Source: Letharia columbiana
Lineage: Eukaryota; Ascomycota; Lecanoromycetes; Lecanorales; Parmeliaceae
Direction: 5' to 3'
DNA length: 64,000 nt
NCBI RefSeq assembly: GCF_014066305.1
Contig: NW_023501100.1
Location: 1 to 64,000, forward strand
Shown: piece after piece, positions 39,201-50,650 of the stretch
Layout: each line of letters begins with the position of its first letter
Position numbering within the stretch: position 1 is the stretch's first letter
The notes under the pieces: generated by a model
What the model was told of the DNA's origin: nothing
Databases searched by the model: none
The model's input: the letters and a program-made list of their open reading frames with translations, nothing else
Position numbers and translations under genes: made by a program

Positions 39201-39479
39201 ATCGTATATCTACGGAAGTTATTTTAAATCTTAATTAAATATAATATTATTATTATATCTATAAAAAAAATTCTAAAATACTCTAATATTAATTTATTAA
39301 ATTATTAAGTTAATTCTTTTAATATAGTAATAGCTAAGAATAAGTTAAAAGCTATTAATAAAATCGTCTATTCTAATATACTTAAAGATCTCAAATATTA
39401 TCTCAAACTAATAAGCTATTTAAGAAATTTAGTTTATTATTATATATAGCTTACTAATTCTCTATAAGTATTAAAGATT

Positions 39480-39970
39480 TACTTATTTAAAGAGATATCT
39501 ATTAAGGATAATCTACGTCGTATTTACTTCTTTAAACTTCGTCTATTAAAGATTACTTTATAAGAGAATTAAAGCTTTTAAAGTCTATAGAAAGCTTTAA
39601 GTAAATTCTTATTACTTATATACTTTAATTTAAATAGAGATTTATAAATAGATCTAGATATCTCTAAAGAATAGAATTTCGATATATAAATATTTTATAT
39701 TAAAAAGAAATATATTATTATAGTTAATATTAAGTAGCTATCTAGAATTATTATAAGATTAATTATATACTTATTAAGAATATTAATATTCGCTAAGAAG
39801 AATTATTAGTCTATAAAATTTAAGATAGTAGGATTTATATAGATTATTAAGAAGGTTCGATATCTTATAAAATCGTTTAAGCGATCTATTATTATTTAAA
39901 TTAATTATTTAATTATTCTCGATATTATAAAATAATCTTCTATTACTTTTATAACGTCTATAATAAGACT
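39480..39970 (+). pseudogene. Gypsy RNase H domain
   Basis: Follows the RT connection region (KLKAINKIVYSNILKDLKYY and SYLRNLVYYY at 39.33-39.45 kb). Readable: KALSKFLLLIYFNLNRDL, then IDLDISKE (the DLDAS-E site of RNase H, Asp and Glu still present), LLRILIFAKKNY and IKKVRYLIKS. RNase H removes the RNA strand of the cDNA hybrid during reverse transcription. Confidence 0.85.
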
Positions 39971-40379
39971 AAATATATAATTTATATATACTTTTTAATT
40001 TCTTCGCTAATTTTATCTCGATATAAAATATAAGTTTAGTAAGAAATATATTATACTAGACGCTCTTTTATATCTTATTAATATTAATAAATTAATGTTA
40101 TTCGAAGATTACTTAAAGCTTAATATCTTATATATCTATATTACGTAAGTAATAAATTATAATAATATTTATAGCTACTCTACTATCGTAGTAGAGATAA
40201 ATAAAGTCTTTTATAGTAAGCTTCTTATTAAATATAATATAGATCTATATTAAATAAGAATTATCGATATTATTAATATTAACGTAAAGCTAATAGTAAA
40301 GAATAAAGATATTAAGCTTTCTTTTATTTATAATATTACGAATTTTAATCTTATTTTTTATAAGAATAAATTTATTAAT

Positions 40380-41140
40380 CTTAAATAATTATATATATTC
40401 TAATCGCTAATTAAAGATATTCTCGAAATCGCCTATAGAGATAATTATCTAGATTTCGAAAGATCTTTTAATATAATCTCTAAATTATAATATATATAAG
40501 AATTATTTAAATATCTTTATAGCTATATTAAATATTATTCTAAGTATCTAATATTATAAACTTATCGCTATAAGCTTTATAATTATCTATAATCTATAAA
40601 GAGTTTTATTTTATCTTTTTATATCTTAATACTTAATTTTATTCTTACTATACTATTATTTAATAAGAAATTTAATTATATAATAATTATTATAGATAAG
40701 TTCACGAAGCGGACTACTTATATCTCTAATAAATTTATCTAAGATATTAAAGAGTAGATTATTACTCTACTAAATTATCTCGATATAGATAATTAAGAAG
40801 TATTAAAGATCTTATTATTTAATAGAGATTCTAAATTTCTATTAGAGCTATAAAAAGTTATATTTAATAGACTAGAAGTTAAACTACTATACTCTATTAT
40901 CTATTATTCTTAGATAAATAATAGTAATAAACGTACTAATTAGACGGCTGAAATCGCTTTATATTTTTATTTATATACCCTAGAGAAGCCTTTAATATAA
41001 TCTATTATTCTTTTATATATATAAGTACTTCTTAATAATATATAATCGACTATTATAATCAAGTTACCGAATAAGCTCTCTTATAAGTTCTCTCTTAATA
41101 AGACTCTTAATCTTATCGTATTATTCGAACTATTATAATA
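40380..41140 (+). pseudogene. Gypsy integrase (zinc-binding region and catalytic core)
   Basis: Readable: LFKYLYSYIKYYSKYLILQT (the former His/Cys region; Cys now Tyr), then FILTIPLFNKKFNYIIIIID and KFTKRTTYI, where the first catalytic Asp (40,695-40,697) is intact. Next is LLFNRDSKFLLEL with the second Asp intact (40,827-40,829). Then LEVKLLYSIIYYS and NSNKRTN, where the third catalytic residue, Glu in the family, is Lys at 40,929-40,931 (GAA to AAA). TAEIALYFYLYTLEKPLI follows. The DDE triad is thus broken at its last member. Confidence 0.9.
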
Positions 41141-41574
41141 AATATACGCTATAATTAGAGTTAAAGCTATCGATATAATAAGCTTCGTCTAAATATCTTA
41201 AAAGTTCTATTATAATTATAAGTATTAGTCTATATACTTTAGAAGAAAAAATACTCTTACGCTTATATAAAGATTACTTTATCTTATAATTTATTAATAT
41301 TATTAAGATAAATAAGATTAACTAATACTACGTTAATCTTTTTAAAGTTATTACTAAGATAAATAAATAAGCGTATCGCTTTAATATATTTAATTACTAG
41401 AGAGTTTATTTTATATTCTTAATAGTATAATTAGAATTATAACTCGTAGATACTAATTCTTTCTATAGATTATTATTTAATAAATTTAATTCTATCTATA
41501 TAAAAGGCGATATTAATAATTATAAGTTATATAAGCTATAGTTCTTATTTAATAAGCGTATTAAACGTTATAGT

Positions 41575-41690
41575 AAGAGTTATTTAATTAAATATCTAGT
41601 ACGTTAAAAAGAATATAGCTTTAAGTATAATTAATAATATAATATTAAGTAGCTAGACGATACTTCGAAATTAATAAAAGACTATAAAAC
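41575..41690 (+). pseudogene. Chromodomain at the gypsy integrase C-terminus
   Basis: Frame: SYLIKYLVR, stop, KEYSFKYN, two stops, YNIK, stop, LDDTSKLIKDYK. Stops sit at the aromatic-cage Trp positions of a chromodomain (TGG to TAA/TAG). The YLVRWKGY-type start and the LDDASELI-type end identify it. In chromoviruses this module binds methylated histone H3 and steers integration into heterochromatin, which fits the setting. Immediately upstream (41.2-41.5 kb) is the linker with RFNIFNY and FIFLIVQLEL. Confidence 0.9.
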
Positions 41691-42645
41691 CGCTATATCG
41701 CTAGAGTTATTACCTCGCCTCGCTTTATAGAAGTCTTTCGTAATTAATTATAAGACTATACTATTACTATCTCTATTACTAGAGCTATTATCTCCGCTAT
41801 TAAAATTATAGCTACTATCTTCGCTATTAATAACGTTATAAAAGTCTTTTATAATTAAATCTTCGAAGTTTATTACGAAGTAAGCTATTACGATTATAAT
41901 TCTTAAGAGAAAGAAATTAATTATATAAGAGCTTACTACTATATTTACTTACTTTATATTACTCTTTACTTATATATATATCGAGATCGTTATACTTTTT
42001 ATTAACGATATATTATTATAATAAGCTATTATAATTATATAGATATATAATTTTATTATACCTTCGTATCTATTAAGAAGATATCTTAGTAAGAATCTTA
42101 GCTTAGTATTATAAGTAGTTACTTCTTAGTAAAAAAAGAATTATCTTTACTATATATTACTTATTATATCTATATTTCTATATTACTCTTATAAATATAC
42201 TTTAATAAAGAATTTATCTACTCTAATAAAAGGTTATTTATTATAAGACTTAAGAGATTAAAGTAAAAGACGTCGTAGATTCTTATAATTAGCGAAAGTT
42301 CTAGATAATATAAGATTCTTATAAGACCTATAATCTCGAATAGATCGAGTCTCTTATAATTTAATTTATGAAAAGGGTGATTAAAGATAATATTCTTACT
42401 ATTTAAAAAGATCTTATTATCTATTTAAAAAGTAATCTTTTATTAATACTTATTAACTTATATAATTATAGTCTTCTAAACGCGATTTATATTACTTTAA
42501 ATATATTTAAAAACTTATTTTATATAATTTATAATATTCTTCGTTTAAGTAATATTAAGATACTTATATATAATCTTATAATTAATAATATTTAAGCTAA
42601 AAGTTATTCGAGAATAAAATCTCTTATTCGCGAGAAAAGATAAGA

Positions 42646-44489
42646 TATTAGTATATATAATAGAATAAGATAGAGCTAAGCTTGAAAATCTTAAATTTAT
42701 ATATATAGTTAATTATAAATTCGAGTTTACTACGCTCTTTAATTAGATCGACTAAGTTAGCTCGATAATTCTCTCGAGCTCTCTTATTAAAAATTTATAT
42801 ATAGAAGTTTTATACTTTAAAGTACTTATTTTACGATATATATAGTTACTTTATAATTTCGTAAATTATAAAGCTTACTTTACGCTTTCTAACGCTATAA
42901 AAATTATGAAATTTAGTCTACTATTAGTAAATTAAATAAATATTTAAATATTATAATTATATTAAACGCGTTTAGATAATAATTCTTTTATTTATTTATA
43001 TAATTATTATTCTTTTACTACTCTATTAATTCTATTAATTTTATTAATATAAATATAATCGTTCTTAGTACCTCTCGCGGAAATGTTATTAAATACTTTA
43101 AGTATATATATTTCTTTTATCCGCCTCTTAGAGTCTCTATTAACGCTCTTAAACTATCTTTTAATAAATCTACTATTACTAGTAATTAAGACCGTAAGCG
43201 AGCTTAATAACTATCTACTATTACTTATAAACGCGTTAAAAAATTAAAAAGAGCTCGAATAAATTTATAGCTATTATCTTTCTCTATATACTTCTTTTAA
43301 GTTAACGATACTCGACTAGTCGCTTAGTTAATACTATCTACTCTATTAGCTTAATAATCTACTTAGTTAGATCGTTAGCTAGTTACTTAATTATCTACTT
43401 AATTAATTACTTAATTAGCTACTTAGCTAGCTACTTAGCTAGAGTACTTAATTAAATAAGAGAAGAAACTATAATAGACGAATACGGAGAATACTATAAA
43501 GAATATTACGAATATAGTTAATAGTAGTAATTTAATACTTTATAAAAGAAGAAGTAAGAGAAGAAACTATAATAGATAAATACGAAGAATATTACGAAGA
43601 ATATTACGGAGAAATTAAGCGATAATAAGACTATTATTATTAAGAATACGACTTAGCTCTTTAAGATCTTACATTATATACTCTCTATAGTTTCATATTA
43701 AATTATTACTTAGTAAGCGTTGTTAGCTAGTTACTTAGTTATATATTTAACTAGTTACTTAACTAGCTATTTAATTTAATACTCTATAAGAGAAGAAGTA
43801 AGAGAAGAAATTATAATAGATTAATACGGAGAATATTACGGAGAATACTATAAAGAATACTATGAAGAAATTAAGTAATAATAAGATTACTATTATTAAG
43901 AATACGACTTAGCTCTTTAAGATTCTACGTTATATACTCTTTACGATTTTATATTAAATTATTACTTAGTAAGTATTATTAGTTAGTTATTTAATTATTT
44001 ACTTAATTAGTTACTTAACTAGCTATTTAATCTTATACTCTATAAGAGAAGAAGTAAGAGAAGAAACTATAATAGGCTAATGCGGAGAATACTGCGGAGA
44101 ATACTACGGAGAATACTACGAAGAATATTATGAAAAATACTACGGAGAAATTAAGCGGTAATAAAACTATTATTATTAAGAATACGACTTAGCTCTTTAA
44201 GATTTCATATTAAATTATTATTTAATAAGCGAAGAATACTATTATAATTTAATTTATTATTCTTATTATATTAATATAATATATTACTATAATAATATTA
44301 TAAGAGAAGAATCTACTATAACGATTATAGTTAATTAAATCTCTATAGAAGAAATATCGAATAATATATATTTAAATAAATTAAAATTATTCGATATCTA
44401 TAGCTATCTTATTTTTCGAAAGATTTTATTATAATAGAAGATATTATAAGATTTATACTACTAATTAGCATATTATCTCTATTTCTTTC
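42646..44489 (+). repeat. R1 repeat copy 2 (left arm, RIP-mutated)
   Basis: Starts ATATAATAGAATAAGATAGA and runs through the shared 5' segment (GCTTTCTAACGCTATAAAAA; the ATTAAACGCGTTTAG box; TTCTATTAATTCTATTAATT) and three modules spaced about 244-256 bp apart (GAAGAAGTAAGAGAAGAAA at 43,548, 43,792 and 44,048). It stops at the dyad rather than continuing to the natural R1 3' end seen at 56,570 and 60,984. Moderately to heavily RIP-mutated. Confidence 0.85.
44081..44150 (+). repeat. 12-bp minisatellite inside R1 (six units)
   Basis: Units of the type TGCGGAGAATAC or TACGGAGAATAC, six in a row. The same place holds four units in R1 copy 5 (59,934-59,980), four in the unmutated island and about two in copy 4 (near 55,205). 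This is a copy-number-variable module useful for telling R1 copies apart. Confidence 0.85.
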
Positions 44490-44490
44490 T

Positions 44491-45325
44491 AAAAGAAATG
44501 GAGACAACATGCCAATTAGTGGTGTGAATCCCACATTATCTCCTGCCGCAGTGAAATCTTTCGAATAATGAAATAGCTGTCAGAGCAAGACATCGGACGG
44601 TTTCAATTCGTCCAAATATGTATCGTCCAATGTTCCTCCTGCAGAGGCCCAATTGGCTGTGATCGTCGCAGTAGATCCTCCTCTTGTGACGTCATTGCAG
44701 TGATGTACCATATCAATGCAGTGGGGATGACAGGCCAAGTTGCAGTGTGTTCTCCGCTTGCTGAGTGATGATTTGATGTGGAACCGTGGAGAGCATATGA
44801 CGTGATAATGAAATAGCTGTAGACATCGGACGGTTTCAATTCGTCCAAATATGCATCGTTCCGGAGTGATGATTTGATGTGGAACCGTGGAGAGTATATG
44901 ACGTGGGATCTTAGAGAGCTGAGCCGTTGTCTTGACGATGGTGGCCTTGTTGCCGCTTGATTTCTCCGCAGTGTTCTCCATAGTGTTCTCCGCAGTGTTC
45001 TCCGCATTTGCCTGTTGTAGTTCCTCCTCTTACTCCTTAATACAGTGGGGATGATAGGCTAAGTTGTAGTGGTGTTCTCCGCTTGCTGAGTGATGATTTG
45101 TTGTGGAACCGTGGAGAGCTGAGCCGTGTTCTTGGTGCTGGGGGCCTTATTGCCGCTTGGTTTCTCCGCAGTGTTCTCCGCATTCGCCTGCTGTATTAAC
45201 TTCTCTTGCACTGGCTGAGTGGATTAATATGAGATCGTGGAGAGTAGGCCTGTTGTGTTACTGCTACTAATAACTATCTCCGCAATGTTCTCCGCAGTAT
45301 TCTCCGCATTCGCCTATTATAGATT
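44491..45325 (-). repeat. Unmutated R1 island (part of the right arm)
   Basis: This is the only stretch of the window with balanced base composition and normal CpA/TpG. Read on the minus strand it is the pre-RIP form of R1: AACTACAACAGGCAAATGCG here against AACTATAATAGGCAAATACG at 60,340; ATCAAGCGGCAACAAGG against ATCAAGCGGTAATAAAG; TTAATACAGCAGGCGAATG against TTAATATAATAAGCGAATAC. Differences are nearly all C/T or G/A. It has internal direct repeats: GACATCGGACGGTTTCAATT at 44,589 and 44,822, and GTGATGATTTG with GGAACCGTGGAGAG three times. Two overlapping minus-strand frames of about 133 codons exist (44,580-45,007), but module boundaries and frames disagree between copies, so I do not call genes. 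The mutation level rises again from about 45,250 to 45,340. Confidence 0.85.
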
Positions 45326-46205
45326 CTTCTCTTATTTAATTAAATGCGAGAGTATCGAGGATAAATATATTATAACGCGTCTAGTATAATTATTATATTT
45401 TTAGAAGCTTCTTCTTAACGATATTTAGAATCTAATACGCGTTAAGAGGCTTTAAAATAGAGTAATAAAGAATAGATAGAGAAGGAAAACGCGTTTTAAA
45501 AGATAGTATCGCTGAGTTAAAAGATATTATTACTAGTTTAAGAGAAGTATATAGAGAAGAATATATCCGTTTAAACTCTTTTTAAGAGTTTTTTAACGCG
45601 TTTATAAGTAGTAGTAAATAGTTATTAAGCTCGCTTACGGCCTTAATTACTAGTAATAGCGAATTTATCGAGAAGTAATTTAAGAATATTAATAAGGGCT
45701 CTAAGAGGCGAGTAAAAGAGATATATATATCTAAAATATTAAGTAATCTTTAGGCGAGGAGTATCGAAGACGATTATATTTATATTAATGAAATTAATAA
45801 AATTAGTAGAATTAATAGAATAGTAAAAGAATAATAATTATATAAATAGATAAAAGAATTATTATTCGATTTCGAACGCGTCTAATATAACTATTATAAT
45901 TATTATATTTAAATATTTATTTAATTTATTAATAATAGATTAAACTTTATAATTTTTATAGCATTAGAAAGCGTAAAGCGAGCTTTATAATTTAAGAAAT
46001 TATAAAGTAACTATATATATCGTAAGCTAAGTACTTTAAAGTATAAAACTTCTATATATAAATTTTTAATAAGAAAGACGCGAGAGAGCTATCGAATTAA
46101 CTTAGTCGATCTAATTAAAAAGCGTATAGAATTCGAATTAATAATTAACTATATATATAAATTTAAGATTTTTAAGCTTAGCTCTATCTTATTCTTTTAT
46201 ATATA
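45326..46205 (-). repeat. R1 repeat copy 3, 5' half of the right arm, RIP-mutated
   Basis: Reverse complement of the R1 5' half: TTAACGCGTTTATAAGTAGT, AGGAGTATCGAAGACGATTA, GAAAGCGTAAAGCGAGCTTT and, at the outer end, TAAGCTTAGCTCTATCTTAT. It is continuous with the unmutated island and carries R1 out to the junction with the second gypsy element at about 46,205. Confidence 0.85.
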
Positions 46206-46269
46206 CTAATAACGCTTTATATTCTAATTCGCTTATTTAATCTATTTATTAATTTTAGAATAAAAAGCT

Positions 46270-46830
46270 ATTAATAGCTTAGCTATAATACTTAATCTCT
46301 TATAAAAAGACTTTTATATAAAAGCTATAAATTAAAAGCCTTAATTCGATATTATTAAAATCGATAAATTATATAAATAGAAAACTTTCTTAAGTAGTAA
46401 GTTAACTATCTTTTTAGCGATAATATCTTTATCGATATTAGAATAGACTATATAATAATATTTCTTAATAAATTAATTAATCGCTATTTAAATAGTATTA
46501 TAGTTATTAAATATAAATAAATTTATAACGAAGTCGATTAATATATCTTATTATCGTTTCTATAAAATTAATAGAGATTATAATAAACTATACTCTTAAT
46601 TATAAGGCGTCTTAATCCTTTAATAAATATAATAATTCTTAACGTAGATAATTATAATAGCTCTTATATCTTATTAATAATATTTTCTTTTAAATAGTTT
46701 ATAGATATATACTATCTTAAAATAATCGTAAAATAGTTAATCGTATATCTCTTAAATAACGTCGGTATATATATTATTAAATATTTATAAACGATTCTTA
46801 TAATAAAGTACTTCGTCTTATATAAAGTAT
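46270..46830 (-). pseudogene. Gypsy 2 integrase, C-terminally truncated
   Basis: Minus-strand pieces: IRKAIIENKNKFREITF, VLYYKNRL, EIYD and KLFKRKYY (the HHCC zinc-binding region), then RAIIIIYVKNYYIY, DILIDFVINLFI (start of the catalytic core), AIN-x-FIKKYYYIVYSNIDKD and FYLYNLSILIISN, where the second catalytic Asp of the family is Asn. The sequence ends about 50 bp later at the R1 repeat, so the catalytic Glu region never existed in this copy or was lost. Confidence 0.8.
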
Positions 46831-47199
46831 TTATTAAAAGTAATTTCTCGAAACTTATTCTTATTTTCAATAATAGCCTTACGAATTTCTATATAATTTT
46901 TTTTTTTATTAACCTTTACTACTTTATAGTAGATAAGATCGTTAATTATATATATATCGATATATTTATTATCTAATTCTAATCGATTAAAAATAAGAAT
47001 TATTTAATATTATTAGCGTAATTATTTATTTTTAAAATCGATTAATTTATATCTAATTATTCGTATAAGTATATCGATCTTAACGTTCTAAGATTTAGAT
47101 TAATAAATAATCTTTATATTAAATTTTAATAATATATCTAAATATCGAGTTTAATATTAACTAAAGTTTCTTTTCTTAATAAAATATATTAGTTTTTTA

Positions 47200-47640
47200 T
47201 AATTAATAAAGATTTTAATAAGAATATTTATATATTTTAATATAAGGCGTTAATATTCTAGATAGCGAATAATTATTAATAGTTTCTTATTATAAATCTA
47301 ATAATTATACTTAATTAAAATTAGATTTTTACTATAGAAGACTATTAAGTAAAGTACTCTCTTATTATTATATTAAAAAAGAATATCTTTATTAATATAG
47401 TTAAAAGAGTTAATCTCTAGAATAGTCTTTTTTATTTTATCGAAATAATATAGAATTAAAGCTTTAGTAATAACGACTTTAAGAAAATAAAAGATCTTTT
47501 AATATACTAGAGATTAATTAAATATAGTTTTCTTTATCGTAAATTTTATTATAGATTTAACTATTTTAAAGAAGTCTCTAATAAATTATTAATAAAAATT
47601 ATAAAATTTAATAAAGATCTATATCTCTTTAAAATTAATA
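47200..47640 (-). pseudogene. Gypsy 2 RNase H and connection region
   Basis: Minus-strand pieces: IISINFKEI, FIRDFFKIVKSIIKF, TIKKTIFN, IFYFLKVVITKALIL and YFDKIKKTI. These follow the family pattern FLGFANFYRRFI, then KAFTSAPVLAHFD-type sequence. The RNase H active site beyond this is too eroded to read. Confidence 0.7.
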
Positions 47641-48430
47641 GATATAATTTACTTAATAATAGTCTAGATTTTAATAAAGTTTATTTATAACTCGTCTATA
47701 GATATTAGTAAATCTAGAAACTTGATTTTCTAAATATAGAATTCGCATTTAAGAATATTTATCTAAAGATCGATATTTTTTAATTTCTAAAAAATTTCTC
47801 TAATATATTAGATATATTTCTTTTTTATCTTATTATAAATAAATATATTATCGAGATAGACTTAGTAGAAGTCGTTTAGATATTTAAATAGAATATTATT
47901 TATATATTATTAATATATAATTAAGCCGTTAATTAAATCGAAGAGAAGAATTTAATACTTATATACTCTAAGAAAGATAATAAAAATAGTAAAATTCTCG
48001 CTATCGAGATATATATATAGTTTATTAAATATAACTATAATATCTAATCGAGTAAGATATTTATATCTCTAGATTCTTATTAAAATCTTATCTATTAATA
48101 AAATTAAGTATTAATTTCTTTTAATAATAGCGTTTAGCTTTTAATAGTTTATATAAAAACGTAATTCTCTATTCGACTTTTCCGCGAATAGAATAAGTAA
48201 GATAAATAGTATATAGTTTAATATTATAAATTTCTTCTTTAAATATTTATTTAGATACTTCTTTATTTATTTTAATTTATATTCTAATATTAAATAAATT
48301 CTACTTTTCGAAAATTTCGTTTTATTAAAGTTATCGTTAAATTTTAATTTATAATTATAAGAACGATATAGAGAAAGTATATTTATTTTAATTTTATTAA
48401 AAATATTTAAATAGTTATAATACTTCGAAG
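47640..48430 (-). pseudogene. Gypsy 2 reverse transcriptase domain
   Basis: Minus-strand pieces in order: KYYNYLNIFNKIKI, YRSYNYKLKF, ELRFYINY (stop) KLNTIIKRN, LILLIDKILIRI, KYLTRLDIIVIFNKL (first catalytic Asp intact), FDLINGLIIY, YINNILFKYLNDFY, then VYLDNIFIYN, where the YxDD box reads Y-L-D-N at 47,847-47,858. REIF, KLKN, CEFYI and KFLDLLISID follow. The order and spacing are those of Ty3/gypsy RT. Confidence 0.9.
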
Positions 48431-49507
48431 ATAACTTATATTTTATCTTTTTAAGATTAATCTTATTAATATTATTAATCTAAATAAAATAGTTAGAACT
48501 ATAATATCTTTTATATTTCTTTTCTAAGTCGTAAAAATAGGATTTATTAATCGAGATATAAGGTTCGCGAGCTATTTATATAGTAAGAGATATATATAAT
48601 ATTAGCGAGTTATTATAGATCTTATTTATTATTAATATAAATAGTTTATTATCTTTTTTACGAGCTAGTTAATAGTAGATCGCTATATTAATCTTAGCGA
48701 TATTAATAAACTTAAACTTCTTACTATTCTTATTCTTATTTAATAAAAAAATATTCGAATTAATCTTATTATTATAGATAAATAAAAGAGAGCTTTATTA
48801 TTTTAGTATAATAAATAGAAAGATAAATAATATAAATAGTTAAAGCTTCGAAGTTAATAGAAAGAAGAGTTTATTTATTATTAATATTTAATTATTATTA
48901 TAATTATATCGATTAAGTAGAAAGAGTATCTTATCTTATAATATATTAAGAACTACTTTATATTTATTTATCTAAGATTTTCTAATTATTATATTATATT
49001 TTAATAGTATAATTAATATTAAATATATTTCTTTTTAATAATCTTTTATTATTATTATAGAGAGTAAATAGTATATAATTAATCGTTTTATAATCTAGTT
49101 ATTATAATTTCTTAGCGATTTAAATTATAATAATAAAAGTAATTTTAAATATAAGACTTTATATATCGCTAAGATTAAAGATTTATTTATAACTATATAA
49201 GTATTAATATATCTATTATTTATAAAAGAGTCTTAAAGTAAATACTTTTTTTCTTATAAAGATAATATAATTTATATATAAAAAGAATAACGTGCTAGAG
49301 CGTTATTAGAAGTATCTATTAAATATATTTTATAAGTATCTCTTATTATAACTTTAAAAGAGACTATTTATTTCTTAAATCTAAAGAAGAATTATTATTA
49401 CCCGTAATATCGACGTTATTAATTTCGAATTCTTTATTTATTTTTATCGCGTAAAGTTATACTTTCTTAAAAGTCTTTTTATTAATCTTAATTTAAATAG
49501 TTATTAT

Positions 49508-49549
49508 ATAGTTCTTTTAATAATAGTCTTTCTTATCGTAGTTATAATA
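49508..49549 (-). pseudogene. Gypsy 2 Gag zinc knuckle (CCHC) with all ligands mutated
   Basis: The minus-strand frame reads Y-YN-Y-DKKD-Y-Y(stop)KN-Y, which fits C-X2-C-X4-H-X4-C with every Cys and the His turned to Tyr. TGY to TAY and CAY to TAY are both RIP-type changes, and the spacing is exact. The zinc knuckle of Gag binds element RNA during packaging. Confidence 0.75.
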
Positions 49550-50650
49550 TATTAATTTTCTTAACTTTAAATTAATTATAATATTTAAAAATATAATAGT
49601 TATACTTAAATTAGATTTAATAATAAATATAAAATATATATTAATCGTAAATACTATCGTCGATATTTATATTATAATTAATTTAATAATAATTTTTATA
49701 AATTTAAAATTCTTATAATTAGTATATTATAAGTTATCTAGCTTTCGAAGATATTCTTTTATAGTCTTTAAGATAATAAAATCTTCTATAATCTATTATA
49801 ACTCTCTTAATTTCTTTCTTAATTTCTTAGAAAGATAATTCTCTAATATAAAAATTTTATTAATATTAAAAATAATATCTAATTAAATAAAGTCTAAATA
49901 AAAATTAATAAAAATTCGATTTTCTTATTATAGAGTATATATATTATATAATATATTATTACATTAATTTAAATTCTTATAAATATTAATTAACTTATTT
50001 ATAATTTTAATAAAAGATTAATATAAATTAATAAAATTTCGAAGTTTTCTATATATTATATATTATATAATCTTATTATCGAGTTATAAGACTATATAAA
50101 TTATTTTAAAATTCTTAATAAGATAATAATCGCTATTAATCTTAAATTTCTATTCTATTCTAAAGAACTAATCGTTTTAAATAAGATTAATATTATTAAT
50201 AAATAGAGATAAATCTAAAATCTTAATTAATTTTTCTTTTAAATATCTAAACGTATATTTCTTCTTAATTAAGAATAGTTATAAATCTTTTATCGACTAT
50301 ATATTAAGATTATTAACTTTTCGCTATAGAAAAATTATATTCTTTTAAAAGTCTTAAATTAATTAATTTATTTTCTCGATTATTCTATAAATCTAATATA
50401 AATTATTTATAATTAGATTCTTTTCTATTATAGCGATATAATATTAAGTAATAATCTTTCGAAAATTATCTCGCTTCTAACGAATTTTATTTAATATAAT
50501 TATAAATTTATTAAATTAATATTTAATCTAATATTATAGTTATAGATTATTAATAATATTTTAAAATATTTTTATTAAGTTAAACTCGTTAACTATATTA
50601 TCTAATAGAATTAATATTTATTAAAATTTAATTTACTCTAATAAAATCTT

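Larger units (their letters stand above)
36780..42370 (+). mobile_element. Ty3/gypsy LTR retrotransposon with chromodomain, RIP-killed
   Basis: The domains run in gypsy order on the + strand: C2H2-like zinc finger and aspartic protease (37.4-38.1 kb), reverse transcriptase (38.6-39.2), RNase H (39.5-40.0), integrase (40.4-41.1) and a C-terminal chromodomain (41.58-41.69). The frame is largely colinear, with many TAA/TAG stops. The layout matches the common ascomycete gypsy clade annotated as reverse transcriptase/RNase H. Catalytic residues are changed by G-to-A or C-to-T in protease, RT and integrase, so the element is dead. The 36.8-37.4 kb part should hold gag but is too eroded to call. 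LTRs could not be paired; a purine run at 41,903-41,914 is a possible polypurine tract, which would put a 3' LTR at about 41.9-42.4 kb. Confidence 0.9.
42646..46205. repeat. Large inverted repeat of R1 with its dyad at about 44,490
   Basis: The left arm (42,646-44,489, +) and the right arm (44,491-46,205, -) are both R1 copies in opposite orientation, meeting almost without spacer: ATTTCTTT (44,481-44,488), CTA, AAAGAAAT (44,492-44,499). Over the first 33 bp from the centre the arms differ at six positions, all C/T or G/A, with the T or A always in the left arm. The outer ends correspond as well (GAATAAGATAGAGCTAAGCT on the left; its reverse complement near 46,170-46,190 on the right). The arms are not the same length or internal module number. 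Confidence 0.85.
46206..50650 (-). mobile_element. Second Ty3/gypsy element, RIP-killed, truncated in integrase by R1
   Basis: On the minus strand, in 5' to 3' order: Gag with a CCHC zinc knuckle (49,508-49,549), an unclear protease region (about 48.6-49.4 kb), RT (47,640-48,430), RNase H (about 47.2-47.64), integrase zinc-binding region and start of the core (46,270-46,830). The element then stops at the R1 junction, so the rest of integrase and any 3' LTR are missing. Its RT and integrase belong to a different gypsy lineage from the + strand element (YLDD box, longer RFCVDY-type region). The upstream limit is not resolved; 50,650 is where I could no longer follow coding sense, and the element may continue to 52.6 kb or beyond. 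Confidence 0.85.

Noticed and set aside
44580..45007. Two overlapping minus-strand frames of about 133 codons in the unmutated R1 island
   Set aside because: They overlap in different frames, cross module junctions specific to this copy, include the non-coding 12-bp units, and are not conserved as a frame in other R1 copies. They are open mainly because this is the only non-AT-rich DNA present.
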